Assembly (NCBI RefSeq): GCF_000026945.1 | Contig: NC_012867.1 | Location: 1,674,001 to 1,738,000 of the forward strand | Origin: Candida dubliniensis CD36 | Taxonomy: Eukaryota; Ascomycota; Pichiomycetes; Serinales; Debaryomycetaceae | Reading direction: 5' to 3' | DNA: 64,000 nt | In this document: positions 1 to 10,499 of the stretch, piece by piece | Position numbering within the stretch: position 1 is the stretch's first letter | Layout: every line of letters starts with the position of its first letter | Translations under genes and position numbers: made by a program | The notes under the pieces: generated by a model | The model's input: only the letters and a program-made list of their open reading frames with translations | Database searches by the model: none | What the model was told of the DNA's origin: nothing

Positions 1-91
1 TATATGTTGTTTGTCATTTTTTATGTAGTTTATGTTATAGTATGGATATATCAATTTAAATGAATATATATATGCAAATGGTCATAATTTA

Positions 92-122
<31 letters not shown>

Positions 123-704
123 GATTGTTAGACCATTTGCTTCCTTATAATAGGTTGATTCATTTGCAGTCTGTTTGAACTTTGTTGTAAGATTTGATAC
201 AACCTTTCTCCATATAAATCACAAACAATATCCATACTATTAAAATACCCATAAAATTTATATATATATATATGTATATATATGTATATATATATAGGCA
301 TGAATACATAGTATATGTGTATATAATATCTCTCAACTTTAGCAAAAAGCAAAACAAAACAAAACAAAACAAAGTTAAACTAAATAAACACTAATAATCA
401 TCATCATCTTATGAATCAAAAGCAGAAATAAAATCTTTTTAAAAATAAAAATTAAAACACAAGCCATAAAATATCAATCAAACTAAAATTCAACATAATA
501 AACCAAATATCAATGATAAACAATCAACCGTAAATCAACTGAGAATCCAATAAAAAAAATAATGGCCATAATTATACTAACGTTGTTTTCTAGAGAAACA
601 GCAACAATATCACCTCTATCATCACTTGTTTATTTAAAGAAATATTGGTAGTGGTGGTGGTGATAACAGTAATAACAAATAGCCAATATGGGTACAACAG
701 TAAT
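1..704. other. Low-complexity intergenic DNA with microsatellites
   Basis: No gene is supported here. A (TGT)n microsatellite runs from about 92 to 123, and TA/ATGT-type dinucleotide-rich DNA lies around 258-296. The rest is A-rich and is probably the 3' flank of the minus-strand gene that ends at 705. The open frames in this stretch read through the simple repeats and show no protein-like composition. Confidence 0.6.
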
Positions 705-1160
705 TTACTTTCTTCCCAAGGCTGCATTTAATGAATTCAATGCTAATGAAGAATTACGTCGATAAACAATAACGTGATCATCTTCAACATGATCTTGGAA
801 AAAATTATCAAAACTATTATTACTACTAGGGTTACTATTATTACTATCATCATTCAAATTGAAACTAGATCCAGTGGTAGTTATATCTAATCCTGGAGGA
901 ATGAAATTGAAATTACTCAATTTACGTTCTTGATGAGGAGGGAAATTCTTTAATGGTTGTGAACAATTACAACTATTAGGAGAATAACCATATTGAACAT
1001 GACGTTCAAATATACTTTCAGCTGATGAATTGGCTCTCATTAATGGTGGTGGTGATGATGCTGAGAAAGTTGATGATGGTGATGATGGGGAAGTAGCAAT
1101 ATTGCTGTTATGGTTATTGTTGTTGTTGTTGCTGTTGTTGATCTTATTAGTTACTGCCAT
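705..1160 (-). CDS. Small Ser/Asn-rich protein of unknown function
   Basis: An ATG-started frame of 151 codons on the minus strand with protein-like composition. An Asn-rich N-terminus (about residues 5-20, encoded by the GTT/GTTGTT tract near 1105-1143) is followed by a Ser/Pro tract (24-40) and a more ordered segment around residues 45-85 containing AESIFERHVQYGYSP. A second Asn/Ser tract (about 103-118) and a C-terminal block with RRNSSLALNSLNAALG follow; RRNSS is a plausible basophilic-kinase site. There is no signal peptide or membrane segment. I do not recognise the family. The non-repetitive middle and end argue that it is a real gene rather than a chance frame in simple repeats. The nearest neighbour upstream is almost 3 kb away, so it has a long promoter. 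Confidence 0.6.
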   Translation of the reverse strand: MAVTNKINNSNNNNNNHNSNIATSPSSPSSTFSASSPPPLMRANSSAESIFERHVQYGYSPNSCNCSQPLKNFPPHQERKLSNFNFIPPGLDITTTGSSFNLNDDSNNSNPSSNNSFDNFFQDHVEDDHVIVYRRNSSLALNSLNAALGRK

Positions 1161-4156
1161 TATTGTTACTAGATGTTATGAAAATACAAATAATATACAA
1201 GTTGGTTTATATAATACCTTTAATAGATGTAGGACAAGATAGAATTAGTTGATCGGTTGATTGTAAGTTGGGTAGGAGAAGCAAATCAAATAAAAAACAA
1301 CTAAAACTGAATTGAAATGGATACAATTTTGAATATAAATGAAATGTAGTAAGTGAGTGAATAAATTAGTGAATGAATTGGAAGTAAGGAATTTGTTGTT
1401 GTTGTTGTTTCTTTTCTTAAACAAAAATGTAATTGAGAATAATCTAAAACAAGACGGGGAAAAAAAAATGAAACAAGGAAATACAAAAGGTAGGAGGAGA
1501 AGGGAAATCAAGAGAAAGGGAAATGAATAAAGGAATGGTAAAAAAATTTGCAAATGAAAGTTATAAAAAAAAGGAAAAATGTGTGGAAGAGAAAACAGTG
1601 TATATATATATGTGTGTTGGTATTGATAATGAAACTGGTGACTACAGTTTAAACAGGTAGAACAAAGACTGAAAAAAAAAAAAAATACAAAGCCCAATCC
1701 ACTACTAACAAACATGAGAATAGAATAGAAAAAAAAAAATCAGTGACCCTTTTTCAATCAATTCTTTTTGCACCCCCCCCCCATTTCTAGGGAGAGAAAA
1801 ATGTCTCCATTTTGTCGTTTATCTTTTTTTGTTACTGTGATCCGCCTCAAATTTATCAATCTCGACCTTTATCACATTACTGTTGTTCTGAATGCTACCA
1901 ACTCATGTATTCATTGCTTTTCTTTACTTTTTGTTGGCTGTTTGATTCACATTTCTTACTGTATTGGTACCAGTAAGGAAAGTAGCAGTCTCTATTCTCC
2001 TATAACAACTCGAGTATCTTTGTCCGAGGTTAAGCTTCAAGTCAGTAAACTAACTTTACGGTTGTTGTAAAGTAAAAGAATATGAATCTATTAAGGTTGA
2101 TATGATTGGTTGTGTGTGCAAAATAGAAAAAAAAAAAAAAACCTCTATACTTGAACTAAGATCATAACGCACGGCATTAAAATTCGAAAGAAAGAAACAA
2201 AACCATCTCCACAACCAATCTAAATCATAAGAATCTATTCTAGCCTAAGTGGAGTTCTGAAGAACTAATATTTTATAACATTTTTCTTGTTAAACTTTCT
2301 TGGTTAGGTCAATAACGGAGAATCCACTTTTCTTTTTTGATTAACAACGGATTAAGTTACCTAATGGAAGGGAGAGAAAGGAGATTGATTAATTATTGCA
2401 AAAAGGAACGAAAAACGACATGAAATTCGATTTAGTGTCAAGTCTACTCATATTATCACCATCCCCTTGGTAATCTATATTTTATTCCTTTTATTATTCA
2501 ACCGATGAAAAGTAACGGAAACGGCTTGACGGAAAAAAAAAGATTGGCGAAATGAGTTGGCTGGGCTGGCTGGTTCCTGTTGTTGATTGGCGAATGCAAT
2601 TGTTTTGCCTTAGTTTCAGTTCCTGCTGCTCTGTTCTTTGTGTTACTGTTACTATTTGTTCTACGTATGATATCCGGTGAAGAAATTAGTGAATACTAAT
2701 AAACTAGGGCGTGGACATGCATAGATGGAGGAAAAAGTATACACATATTACATCATAGGTATTCCAATCATAGATGGGTGGAACTCATGCATAGAAACCA
2801 CAACCTCGAAGGGAATTAGTTAGTAATAATTACCTTTTTGGTCGAGAAAGAGAAATTGAGGTGGGTGGAAGTATTGGAGAGGATACTTTAAGCTAATTCA
2901 GAGTGCCAACTTACTCCAACTTCCTTTAATCAATTGTTCCTCCTTACTTTAATAATTTGTTTCTCATGTACAACCAGTTGAAGTTGAAATTTCACCCCTT
3001 TTTCATTCTTCTCTTCTCTTCTTCCCTTACATAAATTATATACAATCAATCCAATCTAAAAATCTCTTCTTCGTCAATGTACACTACCGTCTCACAAGTT
3101 TCACAATCTATGCGGGATTTTAATTTATTTATTTTTTTTTACACCCCCTTTTTGTTGACGACATTTTTTTTGATATCATCCATCCATCATCATCACCACC
3201 ACCACCACCAACTCTTCGTCGTCGTTATCAATTGTTTTTCTTTTTTTTCCATTTTTTGCATTTTCCGTTTGTTTTTTTTTTCTTCTCTATTTCCACTCTT
3301 ACCTTTCCTCTGATAATACCAAGTTTTTTTGAACGACTAACAGTTGCTGTCAATTATATTATCCATTCAATATATAACAAGATAAGGTTTAGTTTCTCTC
3401 TTTTGTAATTTGATTCAAGAAACAATGTCACTAGAAAATACGACATTGAGAGATTCTGTACCCCGAAAAACAAAGAATTTAGTCTTGGTGCTACCAGTTG
3501 TTTTTTTTTTTTTTGTTGGGTGTAGAGATAAGAGAATGGGGAAGAAGCAATACCATATCTTGGTCATCGTTATCTTTTCGTTTTTAATAAAAACCATCAA
3601 TAGATAACTAAAAAAGAGTAAGCATGACCTAAAGTTATTCATATTATTAGTTTTATTGTGCTTAAATTTGATTATTCTACAAACGGGATGAAAAAGAACT
3701 AATGACTAGAGCAACAGAAACAGGCAATTTGTTGAGTTTTGTTTTGTAAGAAGGTGTTTTGGCATTCAATGCATTTTGTAGTATACGATGTGTATTATCA
3801 TTATCAGGGTATATTATTTAGTTAGGGAGATGTTTCTATGTAGATCTATTAAATTTGTTTTGTGGCATGGGTGTGTATGAGTTTTTCACAGATACTTATA
3901 CTTCATACCCTTGGCAATAACCCAAGCACCAGTAATATCAATATTAATCAAACAATTCAAAAACAATCAAAAGTATGGGCATTTTAGAAAGTGGGTGTTA
4001 AATACCGATAATCTGGTCTCTGCACAAGAATTGTAGGACTATGGTGGTGGTAGTAGTGGTGGCGAAAACAATTAAGCAGTCGCTGCTCCTCCTCTCCCCA
4101 TCCCCCCCTGCAACGAAAAAAAAAAAATAAACAAACCTAAAAGAGGAAAGAAGGTG
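1161..4156. other. Long gene-free upstream region
   Basis: Three kilobases without a convincing gene. The open frames here (for example near 1768-2070 and 3077-3313) cross homopolymers and pyrimidine tracts and look like chance. It contains a run of ten C at 1772-1781, a CAT/CAC tract near 3184-3210, and several A or T runs. It is probably the promoter of the minus-strand gene at 705-1160, ending where the transposon relic inserted. Confidence 0.5.
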
Positions 4157-4165
4157 TGAAATCAT
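4157..4165 (+). repeat. Left target-site duplication of the Mutator-like element
   Basis: The nonamer TGAAATCAT directly precedes the left terminal inverted repeat and is repeated without mismatch directly after the right one, at 6361-6369. A 9-bp duplication is the usual target-site size for Mutator-like elements. Confidence 0.85.
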
Positions 4166-4196
4166 GATGCTATCTATTTTGGCGGTGAATTGACAG
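4166..4196 (+). repeat. Left terminal inverted repeat of the MULE
   Basis: 31 bp identical in reverse complement to 6330-6360. The outer end starts with G, as is common for Mutator-type ends. Confidence 0.88.
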
Positions 4197-5050
4197 AAAA
4201 TTGCCAATGGCGATAACATGCATATTTGAGCATAAGAATTCTGCATGTTGTACTCCTTTTGTTTACATTTTTTTGTTTACATTTTGCTTACCTCCAAAAT
4301 ATCTTTCATCCCTTGCTCTGTCCTTTTTCTTCTTCATGATGATAAATGCCAGGCTGGCGTGACCTCAATTATTTTCCTCTCACCACCACTTTTTTCTCCT
4401 TCTTCTTTCACCATTCGTTCATCAATCCATCAGTTTCCATCATAAATCAATCAAATAGTTACTGCTACTGGGATTACAGATACTTTAAGTCGTGATATGT
4501 ATGATTAATACCCTTGTTTTTAAAAAACTGTGCTTACTAACTAACTAATATAGATGAGTTATTGATTTTTGTTTGACCAGTAGGTGTCAAACTTTTGGAA
4601 TTGCAATTTGGTGAGTTATAATAATTCAAAAATGGTGTACTTCTATTTGACAATTTCTGTCGGATGTTATTGCTCAAATTGCTTGATGCTAAAGTGGGTT
4701 TTTATTTTGAGGATTGAATAGCGAGTGGCATGTTCATTATCCATGAAATCTTATTATTAGGGCTGTTGAGTGGATCATTTAACTTGATTTGACAGGGGCT
4801 TAGGGCTATTAATTTGCATTTACTTGAAGTTATGGTATGATCTAAACTAGTTTTCCACTTCAACAATTACAGATAGATAAATTGTTAGTGTGATGTACAT
4901 TTTCCAGCCAATTTGGATTTATGATTCAATATCAAGGGCACAAACGAGTTTTTATAAAGTATATACTTGTTTATAGAGGTTTTGTATTCAATGAGATGAA
5001 TTTAAGTTAATGATTTGATCATAATTAATGTGTCATATCACATAAAGTAG

Positions 5051-5942
5051 CCTAAGGTTTCTCACGGTCACAAGAACGCTGCTGTGGAATACGAGGAATA
5101 CCACTGCAACCGTGGTGATTCCTATACTCAAACAAGTTTAAACCATCAACAAAATCAAAGTGAAGCTGCGAATGAAAACAATATCAACAATGTATTTGCT
5201 GTGAAAAAAAGAAACAGAAAAGAATCCATAAAAATAAACTGTCCAGCAAAAATCATAGTTCAGCAGAAACATAAAGGGGAACAGTGGTTTGCTGATTGGA
5301 TTTATCACCATAACCATGATTTTTCAAATAGCTACTACCATAATAGTCGGCTAAGCAAAAAATTGGTTAATTCAATGTTGGATCCAATTTACAGAAGTTG
5401 CCAAAATGTGGCTCTGAAATTAAAACAAATTGTAGTTTTTGAAGACAAGCAGCGACCAAAGGCCACTCATGACCTGATAATAAAAGACTTGCAGCATATT
5501 TTATTCAATCCAGAAAATACTGAAAATGATATCCAAAGTTTTCTTAATAAATATGCATCTTTTGAAAGATTTATAACCTATTTTAATTGAGCTGCTCACT
5601 TCACTGCCACCTCCACGTCACAATACAACAGCTTCAGAAAGTCACAATACAACAGCTTTAGCAATTCACAATACAGCAGCCTCAACAAGTCAGAATATGC
5701 TGAATATATCAAGAATAAGTGCAGATAACTTTGAGAAACTCGATGATATGGAGAACGGTCTCCCCCAACTATCCGAATTAATTGCTGATATTAAAAGACG
5801 AAAGCTATACGAAAAAAGCCAGTTCAATGATATTTATATAAGGTACCTTGTACTTAAGAAAGATTTGAAACATTTATCTTCTGGCAAGAGAAACTTATCA
5901 TATACTAACAAGTCAGAAAAACGAAGGAGATTAAATGAATGA
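5051..5942 (+). pseudogene. Broken MULE transposase remnant with a FAR1-type DNA-binding domain
   Basis: The first open segment follows a TAG at 5048-5050 and has no ATG before the conserved part, so its N-terminus is lost. It encodes a FAR1/WRKY-GCM1-type pattern: CNRG at 5105-5116, a second Cys in NCPAKI at 5240-5242, a Trp-containing strand, then HHNHDF near 5306-5323. The segment closes with TGA at 5588-5590. A second frame, shifted by one base and open across that point, carries three 24-bp tandem units and then about 80 codons of charged, helix-prone sequence from the ATG at 5697 to the stop at 5940-5942. The two pieces look like the head and tail of one protein joined by a frameshift and a deletion of the catalytic core. 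No restored protein is proposed. The family assignment rests on the motif and on the transposon ends around it. Confidence 0.65.
5618..5713 (+). repeat. 24-bp tandem repeat, about 3-4 units, inside the MULE remnant
   Basis: Units start at 5618, 5642 and 5666, with a fourth diverged unit at 5690. Each of the first three begins TCACAATACA. In the second frame of the remnant they encode an eight-residue repeat of the form SHNTTAxx. Confidence 0.8.
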
Positions 5943-6329
5943 ATTGTTCTTATTATTTTATATAAAGTTTGATTTTATATATAGTTGTTTGTTTTATTGA
6001 GTATAAATTATTAAGACTTGAAGTGAGAAGCCGAAGAGATGGGGCCGAGTTTAATTCTCTAGTGCGAGGAGGTAATACCACTTCGACCTAGAGTTGTCGA
6101 CCTAGACAAAGGTTTCAAGGGATAAAGAATCCAAAAAAGGAAATTTAGGGGAGGATAATTGCATATTTTTCTATTTATAGTAATAGAAATACTAATTTCG
6201 AACCGGCTCCATACATATTTTGCTGTAGAAAAGATGACTCTTTATTGAATTTTCTTCCTAAACCAGTAACTGAGAATCTGAAAATCACACGAGAAATATG
6301 CATGCAGTAATTAAAAAAAAAAGAAATTC

Positions 6330-6360
6330 CTGTCAATTCACCGCCAAAATAGATAGCATC
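6330..6360 (-). repeat. Right terminal inverted repeat of the MULE
   Basis: 31 bp, the exact reverse complement of 4166-4196. Confidence 0.88.
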
Positions 6361-6369
6361 TGAAATCAT
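6361..6369 (+). repeat. Right target-site duplication of the Mutator-like element
   Basis: TGAAATCAT, identical to 4157-4165 and abutting the right terminal inverted repeat. Confidence 0.85.
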
Positions 6370-6652
6370 AACAAACAACAATAATATGAAGAGATGTGTG
6401 CGTGCAAGAAAAACAAAAAAAATTATTAGTAATAAAATATAAACAACCAAGAACCTACTATCACAACCAATCACCACAACAACAGCAACAACAACTAGGA
6501 GTGGCATTTGCATACAGCATTTTTTATTTTTGTTTTATTATCTGGCTTACCTATTGCTAGACTTGCTTGTTTTTATATATTGGTATTAGTTGTTGAAATT
6601 GCCTATGTGCCCCTACTGATTGGAATCGAGTGATCTCATTTTTGCATCAACA

Positions 6653-8419
6653 ATGGCGTTATCAGAAGAATCGATACCAAAATTGTATCCTAACTCAAAC
6701 CGATTATCTAGTGGTAATATTAGAGACTCCACGACGATACAAGCCTCGTCCACTCCTCCTCCTCCTGATATATCAACTAGTACCCCAATTGAAACTCCTT
6801 GGTATCATAAAAGATCAACTGGATCAGAAACTGATGAAGATGATGATGACAATAAAGATAGCGATGATGATGATGACGATGATTATTATCAAGACGACGG
6901 CGAAACAATACAAAAGACACCATCCCCAAATAAACTGAAAGGTTACAGATTTACCAATCAATTTGATTTTGCATCGACTCCATTGAATCTGAATTGTACT
7001 CTTTCATTTTCATCTCCTATGAATAAGCTCAATCAACTAAATTTGGAATCTGAACTCGATATTGAAGGGTTTGAAGAAAAACATCTAAAAGAGCAACAAG
7101 ATGAAGAAGATGACGATGAATATTCATTAGGGAATAAAACAATAACTGCACCTGAATCTGAATCTGATTTTGATCAATATGAGGAGATTGATATTAAGTT
7201 TGAACCAAAATATATAAGTTCACGAAGGAAACGAGTGCATCTGGAATCTCCCGATATGATGGTTTTAACTCCAAACATCAACTACAAGAATAACATTAAT
7301 GAGAAAAATGATTTCAATGATATGTCCATTTGTAACACCACCACAACAACAACAACAAATACATCGACCATTAGTGCATCAGCTTTTAAATTTAGTTTTT
7401 CCAATACTAGCGATTCAACACCTTGTCCCCGACAACCTAAACGGAAGAGATTGAAATTTAAACATGAACTGACAAAAAATATATTGGATTTGAATTATGC
7501 AAAAAAATCTATACTATCACAACCACTGTCATTCCCATTATATAATGATGGAGATGAATTGTCTAATGAAAGATATTGTAATGATGATGAGAATAATAGC
7601 GGTATCAGTAGTGGTAGTACAGACAATAAGAGTATCACCAGTAAACTAGAGTCAACGCCGATTTCACAGTCAACACCAGCATCACTGAGGGCTTCATCAC
7701 CACCACCACCACCACAACCACAACCACAACCACCAAAACAACAATCTTCAGGTCAAGAATATGGTGATACAATCAATGGGTACAAATTTGTCAAACCTAA
7801 GAGCCCAACAAACAATACTAAATTCCCTCAATTCAAATACGAAACACCTTTAAATAATAATCGTTACCATCAATTGTGTCAGGATTATAATAGCAACAAT
7901 TATCAAATAATGAATGAATTACCTGTGACAGCAGCTGGGTTGATGCCTCATGCAGACGAAGACGATGATGATATCCATATTGGTGATCGTCGAATAGGTG
8001 ATCCTTATTTAAATATACTGAGAGGAAACGACGATAATGACAACAGCATCAACAACAACAATAACGCTAATGATCATGGAAGTATTATTAATACTCAACT
8101 ACGAGAAATGTATTTCACGGAAAATAGATTACCATTACCGACACCTTATTTTTATGAATTGAAATCATTATCAGTTGACCAAATATTGCCATTAATAAAT
8201 TATGATAATCTATTGAAATTTTATGAGACAATTTTAGATGAAAATGAAAATGAAACTTTATTTGATTTATTAAAACAAGAACGAATTCGATGGCATCCTG
8301 ATAAATGGATAGGTAAATTGAATCAAAAGGAAATGAACGTGGATGTTGATTATGAACTTACTATAAAAATAGTTGATACAATTAGTCAAACGATAAACTC
8401 AATAATTGAATCGTTATAA
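6653..8419 (+). CDS. Low-complexity protein with a C-terminal J-like HPDKW segment
   Basis: 588 codons from the first ATG in this frame; the frame is open upstream, but only from a TTG. Most of the protein is disordered: acidic Asp/Glu runs near residues 60-90 and 155-165, a Ser/Pro/Gln stretch around 340-375, and basic patches such as KRKRLKFKHE. The last 110 residues are ordered and Leu/Tyr-rich, with RIRWHPDKW at about residues 543-551. HPD followed by KW or RW in a short C-terminal helical segment is known from fungal proteins distantly related to the J domain, as in NF-kappa-B-inhibitor-like proteins. A complete J domain is not visible, so Hsp70 binding is only a guess. It converges on ASF1 with 155 bp between the stops. 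The transposon relic sits 284 bp upstream of the ATG, within the likely promoter. Confidence 0.75.
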   Translation: MALSEESIPKLYPNSNRLSSGNIRDSTTIQASSTPPPPDISTSTPIETPWYHKRSTGSETDEDDDDNKDSDDDDDDDYYQDDGETIQKTPSPNKLKGYRFTNQFDFASTPLNLNCTLSFSSPMNKLNQLNLESELDIEGFEEKHLKEQQDEEDDDEYSLGNKTITAPESESDFDQYEEIDIKFEPKYISSRRKRVHLESPDMMVLTPNINYKNNINEKNDFNDMSICNTTTTTTTNTSTISASAFKFSFSNTSDSTPCPRQPKRKRLKFKHELTKNILDLNYAKKSILSQPLSFPLYNDGDELSNERYCNDDENNSGISSGSTDNKSITSKLESTPISQSTPASLRASSPPPPPQPQPQPPKQQSSGQEYGDTINGYKFVKPKSPTNNTKFPQFKYETPLNNNRYHQLCQDYNSNNYQIMNELPVTAAGLMPHADEDDDDIHIGDRRIGDPYLNILRGNDDNDNSINNNNNANDHGSIINTQLREMYFTENRLPLPTPYFYELKSLSVDQILPLINYDNLLKFYETILDENENETLFDLLKQERIRWHPDKWIGKLNQKEMNVDVDYELTIKIVDTISQTINSIIESL

Positions 8420-8464
8420 ACTACTATTTGAATGTTGGGAATAAGTTTGTGGAAATATACGAAT

Positions 8465-8486
8465 TTCTTTTTTTTTTTTTTTTTTT
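8465..8486. terminator. Poly-T/poly-A tract between convergent genes
   Basis: A T run of about 20 lies in the 155-bp gap between the convergent stop codons of the J-like gene and ASF1. It is a likely part of the 3' processing region shared by the two genes. No single cleavage site can be assigned by eye. Confidence 0.35.
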
Positions 8487-8574
8487 GAAGTTTATTAAAA
8501 TAAAAATACAAATTACAAATTACACAATGAAAAGACTAAAACGGTAAAAAGATCTATGCTATTTACTTGCTTGG

Positions 8575-9327
8575 TTAGTCTTTTGGAGTATTTACTTTTT
8601 CTTCTTCTTCTACTTCTTCACCACCTTCCTCCACATCACTTTCACTAGCTATATCTATTTCGATATCTTCTTCATTATCTCTAGGAGTCAGTATTTCTTC
8701 TTTTTCCAAATCCACCACTGCATCACCATTAAGGCCTTCTTCTTCGTCCTCGTCATAATCTTCTTCCTCATCTTCTTCATCATCTTCTTCCTCCTCCTCC
8801 TCTTCTTCCTCTTCTTCTTCGTCTTCTTGTTGTTCAGGAGGATATTCATCAGCTCCATCATCATTATCCCAAATAATATTAAATCGAGTAACTCTTGGTT
8901 TTTCTGCTAAAATATTTCTTACAACATGATCAATAGCCACTTTTGCCGGAGGGTTTTCTCTTAATTCTTCAGTATCATATTCATTATTAACATAATATCC
9001 AACTCGAACAAATTCTTTATCATTATAAGAACAACTTAATATTATTACCGTGACACTAACTAATTCACTAGCAGGAATCAATTCCGGACTTGGAGCATCA
9101 GCTTTAAATAAAAATGAATTAATTCCCACAGGGACAGGGCCAACTAATATACTATCTAATTCTTGATCATGATCTAATGAATCCGATGATCCAACATAAG
9201 TTAATTTCCATTCTAAATCTTCTTTTAATGGTTCTAAACATTCAAAAGTGATTTGAAATTCATATGGATCAGTGAATTTTGCTGGGTTGTTTAATACTTC
9301 AATTCCTGTTAATGATACTATGGACAT
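8575..9327 (-). CDS. ASF1: Histone H3-H4 chaperone Asf1
   Basis: The protein has 250 residues. The N-terminal 155 match the Asf1 immunoglobulin-like core: the start [17 protein letters not shown], the segment [17 protein letters not shown], the strand GYYVNNEY and the end [11 protein letters not shown] are all diagnostic. After it comes a long Glu/Asp tail (about 160-250, with more than 15 acidic residues in a row), as in budding yeast Asf1. Asf1 binds the H3-H4 dimer in the nucleus, hands it to CAF-1, HIR or Rtt109, and so couples histone supply to DNA replication and H3K56 acetylation. The length is slightly under the roughly 280 residues of the S. cerevisiae protein. An ACGCGT box lies 227 bp upstream of the ATG, which fits G1/S expression. 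The gene converges with the preceding plus-strand gene. Confidence 0.97.
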   Translation of the reverse strand: MSIVSLTGIEVLNNPAKFTDPYEFQITFECLEPLKEDLEWKLTYVGSSDSLDHDQELDSILVGPVPVGINSFLFKADAPSPELIPASELVSVTVIILSCSYNDKEFVRVGYYVNNEYDTEELRENPPAKVAIDHVVRNILAEKPRVTRFNIIWDNDDGADEYPPEQQEDEEEEEEEEEEEEDDEEDEEEDYDEDEEEGLNGDAVVDLEKEEILTPRDNEEDIEIDIASESDVEEGGEEVEEEEKVNTPKD

Positions 9328-9553
9328 GGTTGGTTATATAAAATTATTCCTTGTAGATGGAGTTAATGAGTCTATAAAGATATCCTGGTGATGGGATATA
9401 TATATATATATGTATATCTCTGTGTGTGTGTAAGTTGTGAAGAAGTGGTAAATTGTTTTATTTTTTTTTTTTAAACTGTGTTTTTTTTTTTTTTTTCGCT
9501 GTTTGGTGTGTGTGACATCTTTCTTGGGTTGGTATAGTTTTAGGAGAATTTAA

Positions 9554-9559
9554 ACGCGT
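9554..9559. promoter_or_regulatory. MCB-type box (ACGCGT) upstream of ASF1
   Basis: The palindrome ACGCGT sits 227 bp upstream of the ASF1 start codon, and a second CGCG core (CGCGTTTT) lies at 9601-9608. ACGCGT is the binding site of the G1/S factors MBF/SBF in budding yeasts including C. albicans, and ASF1 is a G1/S gene in yeast. CpG-containing hexamers are rare in this AT-rich DNA, so the pair is unlikely to be chance. Confidence 0.5.
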
Positions 9560-10499
9560 CTCAATTACTTCCCTACTAAATAATATTGTTGTTGTTTTGT
9601 CGCGTTTTGTTAAGAGTATCAATACTCATTGCTTTCTTTCTTTATCTAGTAGGTAGGTGGTGATTAGACCTTCTAACTATAGTCAAACATTACATTGTAT
9701 ATTATCAAATGGTTGAACAGAACTTGTACTTATTTTTTCCTGTTTAATGATAGTGTTTTGCCAATGTCTAGAGTTTGACATCTCTAAAATATATCTCTGT
9801 CAACAAACTAATCTTGAAAGTACCTTCAAAAATAATACATCATTTTTGTAGAGCAATACATATATATTGCTATTCTCAGTTTACAATGAATATGATTAGA
9901 TGAATACAGGGGAAATCAAGTTTGAAGTAAAAATTGATTCATTATTTTTGCGAAACATAGAATAAATTCATGCAATGGTTCGATATTAACAAATAATGTG
10001 TTTGAATTATTCGCTATAAGTCAAAAAAGAAGGGAAGCTTACCTACGTTACAGAAAAGAATAACATCAATTGTTTCTATTACTGTTTCTTGTGAGATATA
10101 TTTTAGAAATTGTTGGTTTTTATAATGGCCATGTTTTTGTTTAATTATTACTGATTTAGGAAGTCTACCGAAAAGTACAATTGCAAACTTTTGCAACCAA
10201 TATGGGTGACTTTCACGATTATCACACATTTAGGTACTTATAACAAGATTTATATATATATATATATAAACTTCTTTTGGCGTCTAATCTTTTTTTTTTT
10301 GAACCTTTTCACCACTTTTCTTCTTTTTTACATTCAACTTGTGAAAATCCATTTCATTTATTGGAGGGAACCAGGAATCTCATAGTTTGCTGGAGCATCA
10401 GTATATGGAAAAGAAACAAATCATTGATATAAAAGCTTAATTACTAGATTAAAAATTACTAAAAACAAATGCATAATAAGGTTGTCATACCATAGCTAA

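Larger units (their letters stand above)
4166..6360 (+). mobile_element. Mutator-like DNA transposon (MULE), non-autonomous relic of about 2.2 kb
   Basis: The 2195-bp unit is bounded by perfect 31-bp terminal inverted repeats (4166-4196 and 6330-6360, reading GATGCTATCT inward from each end) and flanked by identical 9-bp direct repeats (4157-4165, 6361-6369). A second inverted match of 11 bp, CATGCATATTT, lies further in on each side (4217-4227 and 6294-6304). Inside on the plus strand is a broken frame (5051-5942) with a FAR1-type zinc-binding motif, the DNA-binding module of MULE transposases. No room or sequence is left for the catalytic domain, so this copy cannot move by itself. The intact ends and duplication suggest that it inserted fairly recently compared with the decay of the gene inside. 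Its right end lies 284 bp upstream of the next gene's ATG. Confidence 0.85.

Noticed and set aside
574..592. TACTAAC followed by TCTAG, like an intron 3' end on the plus strand
   Set aside because: No plus-strand coding sequence follows it; it lies in the 3' flank of the minus-strand gene.
6083..6106. Two copies of TCGACCTAGA 14 bp apart
   Set aside because: Short and isolated within the transposon relic; no feature can be assigned.
6620..6652. Eleven-codon upstream extension of the HPDKW gene from TTG
   Set aside because: Non-ATG start without supporting context; the ATG at 6653 is the natural start.
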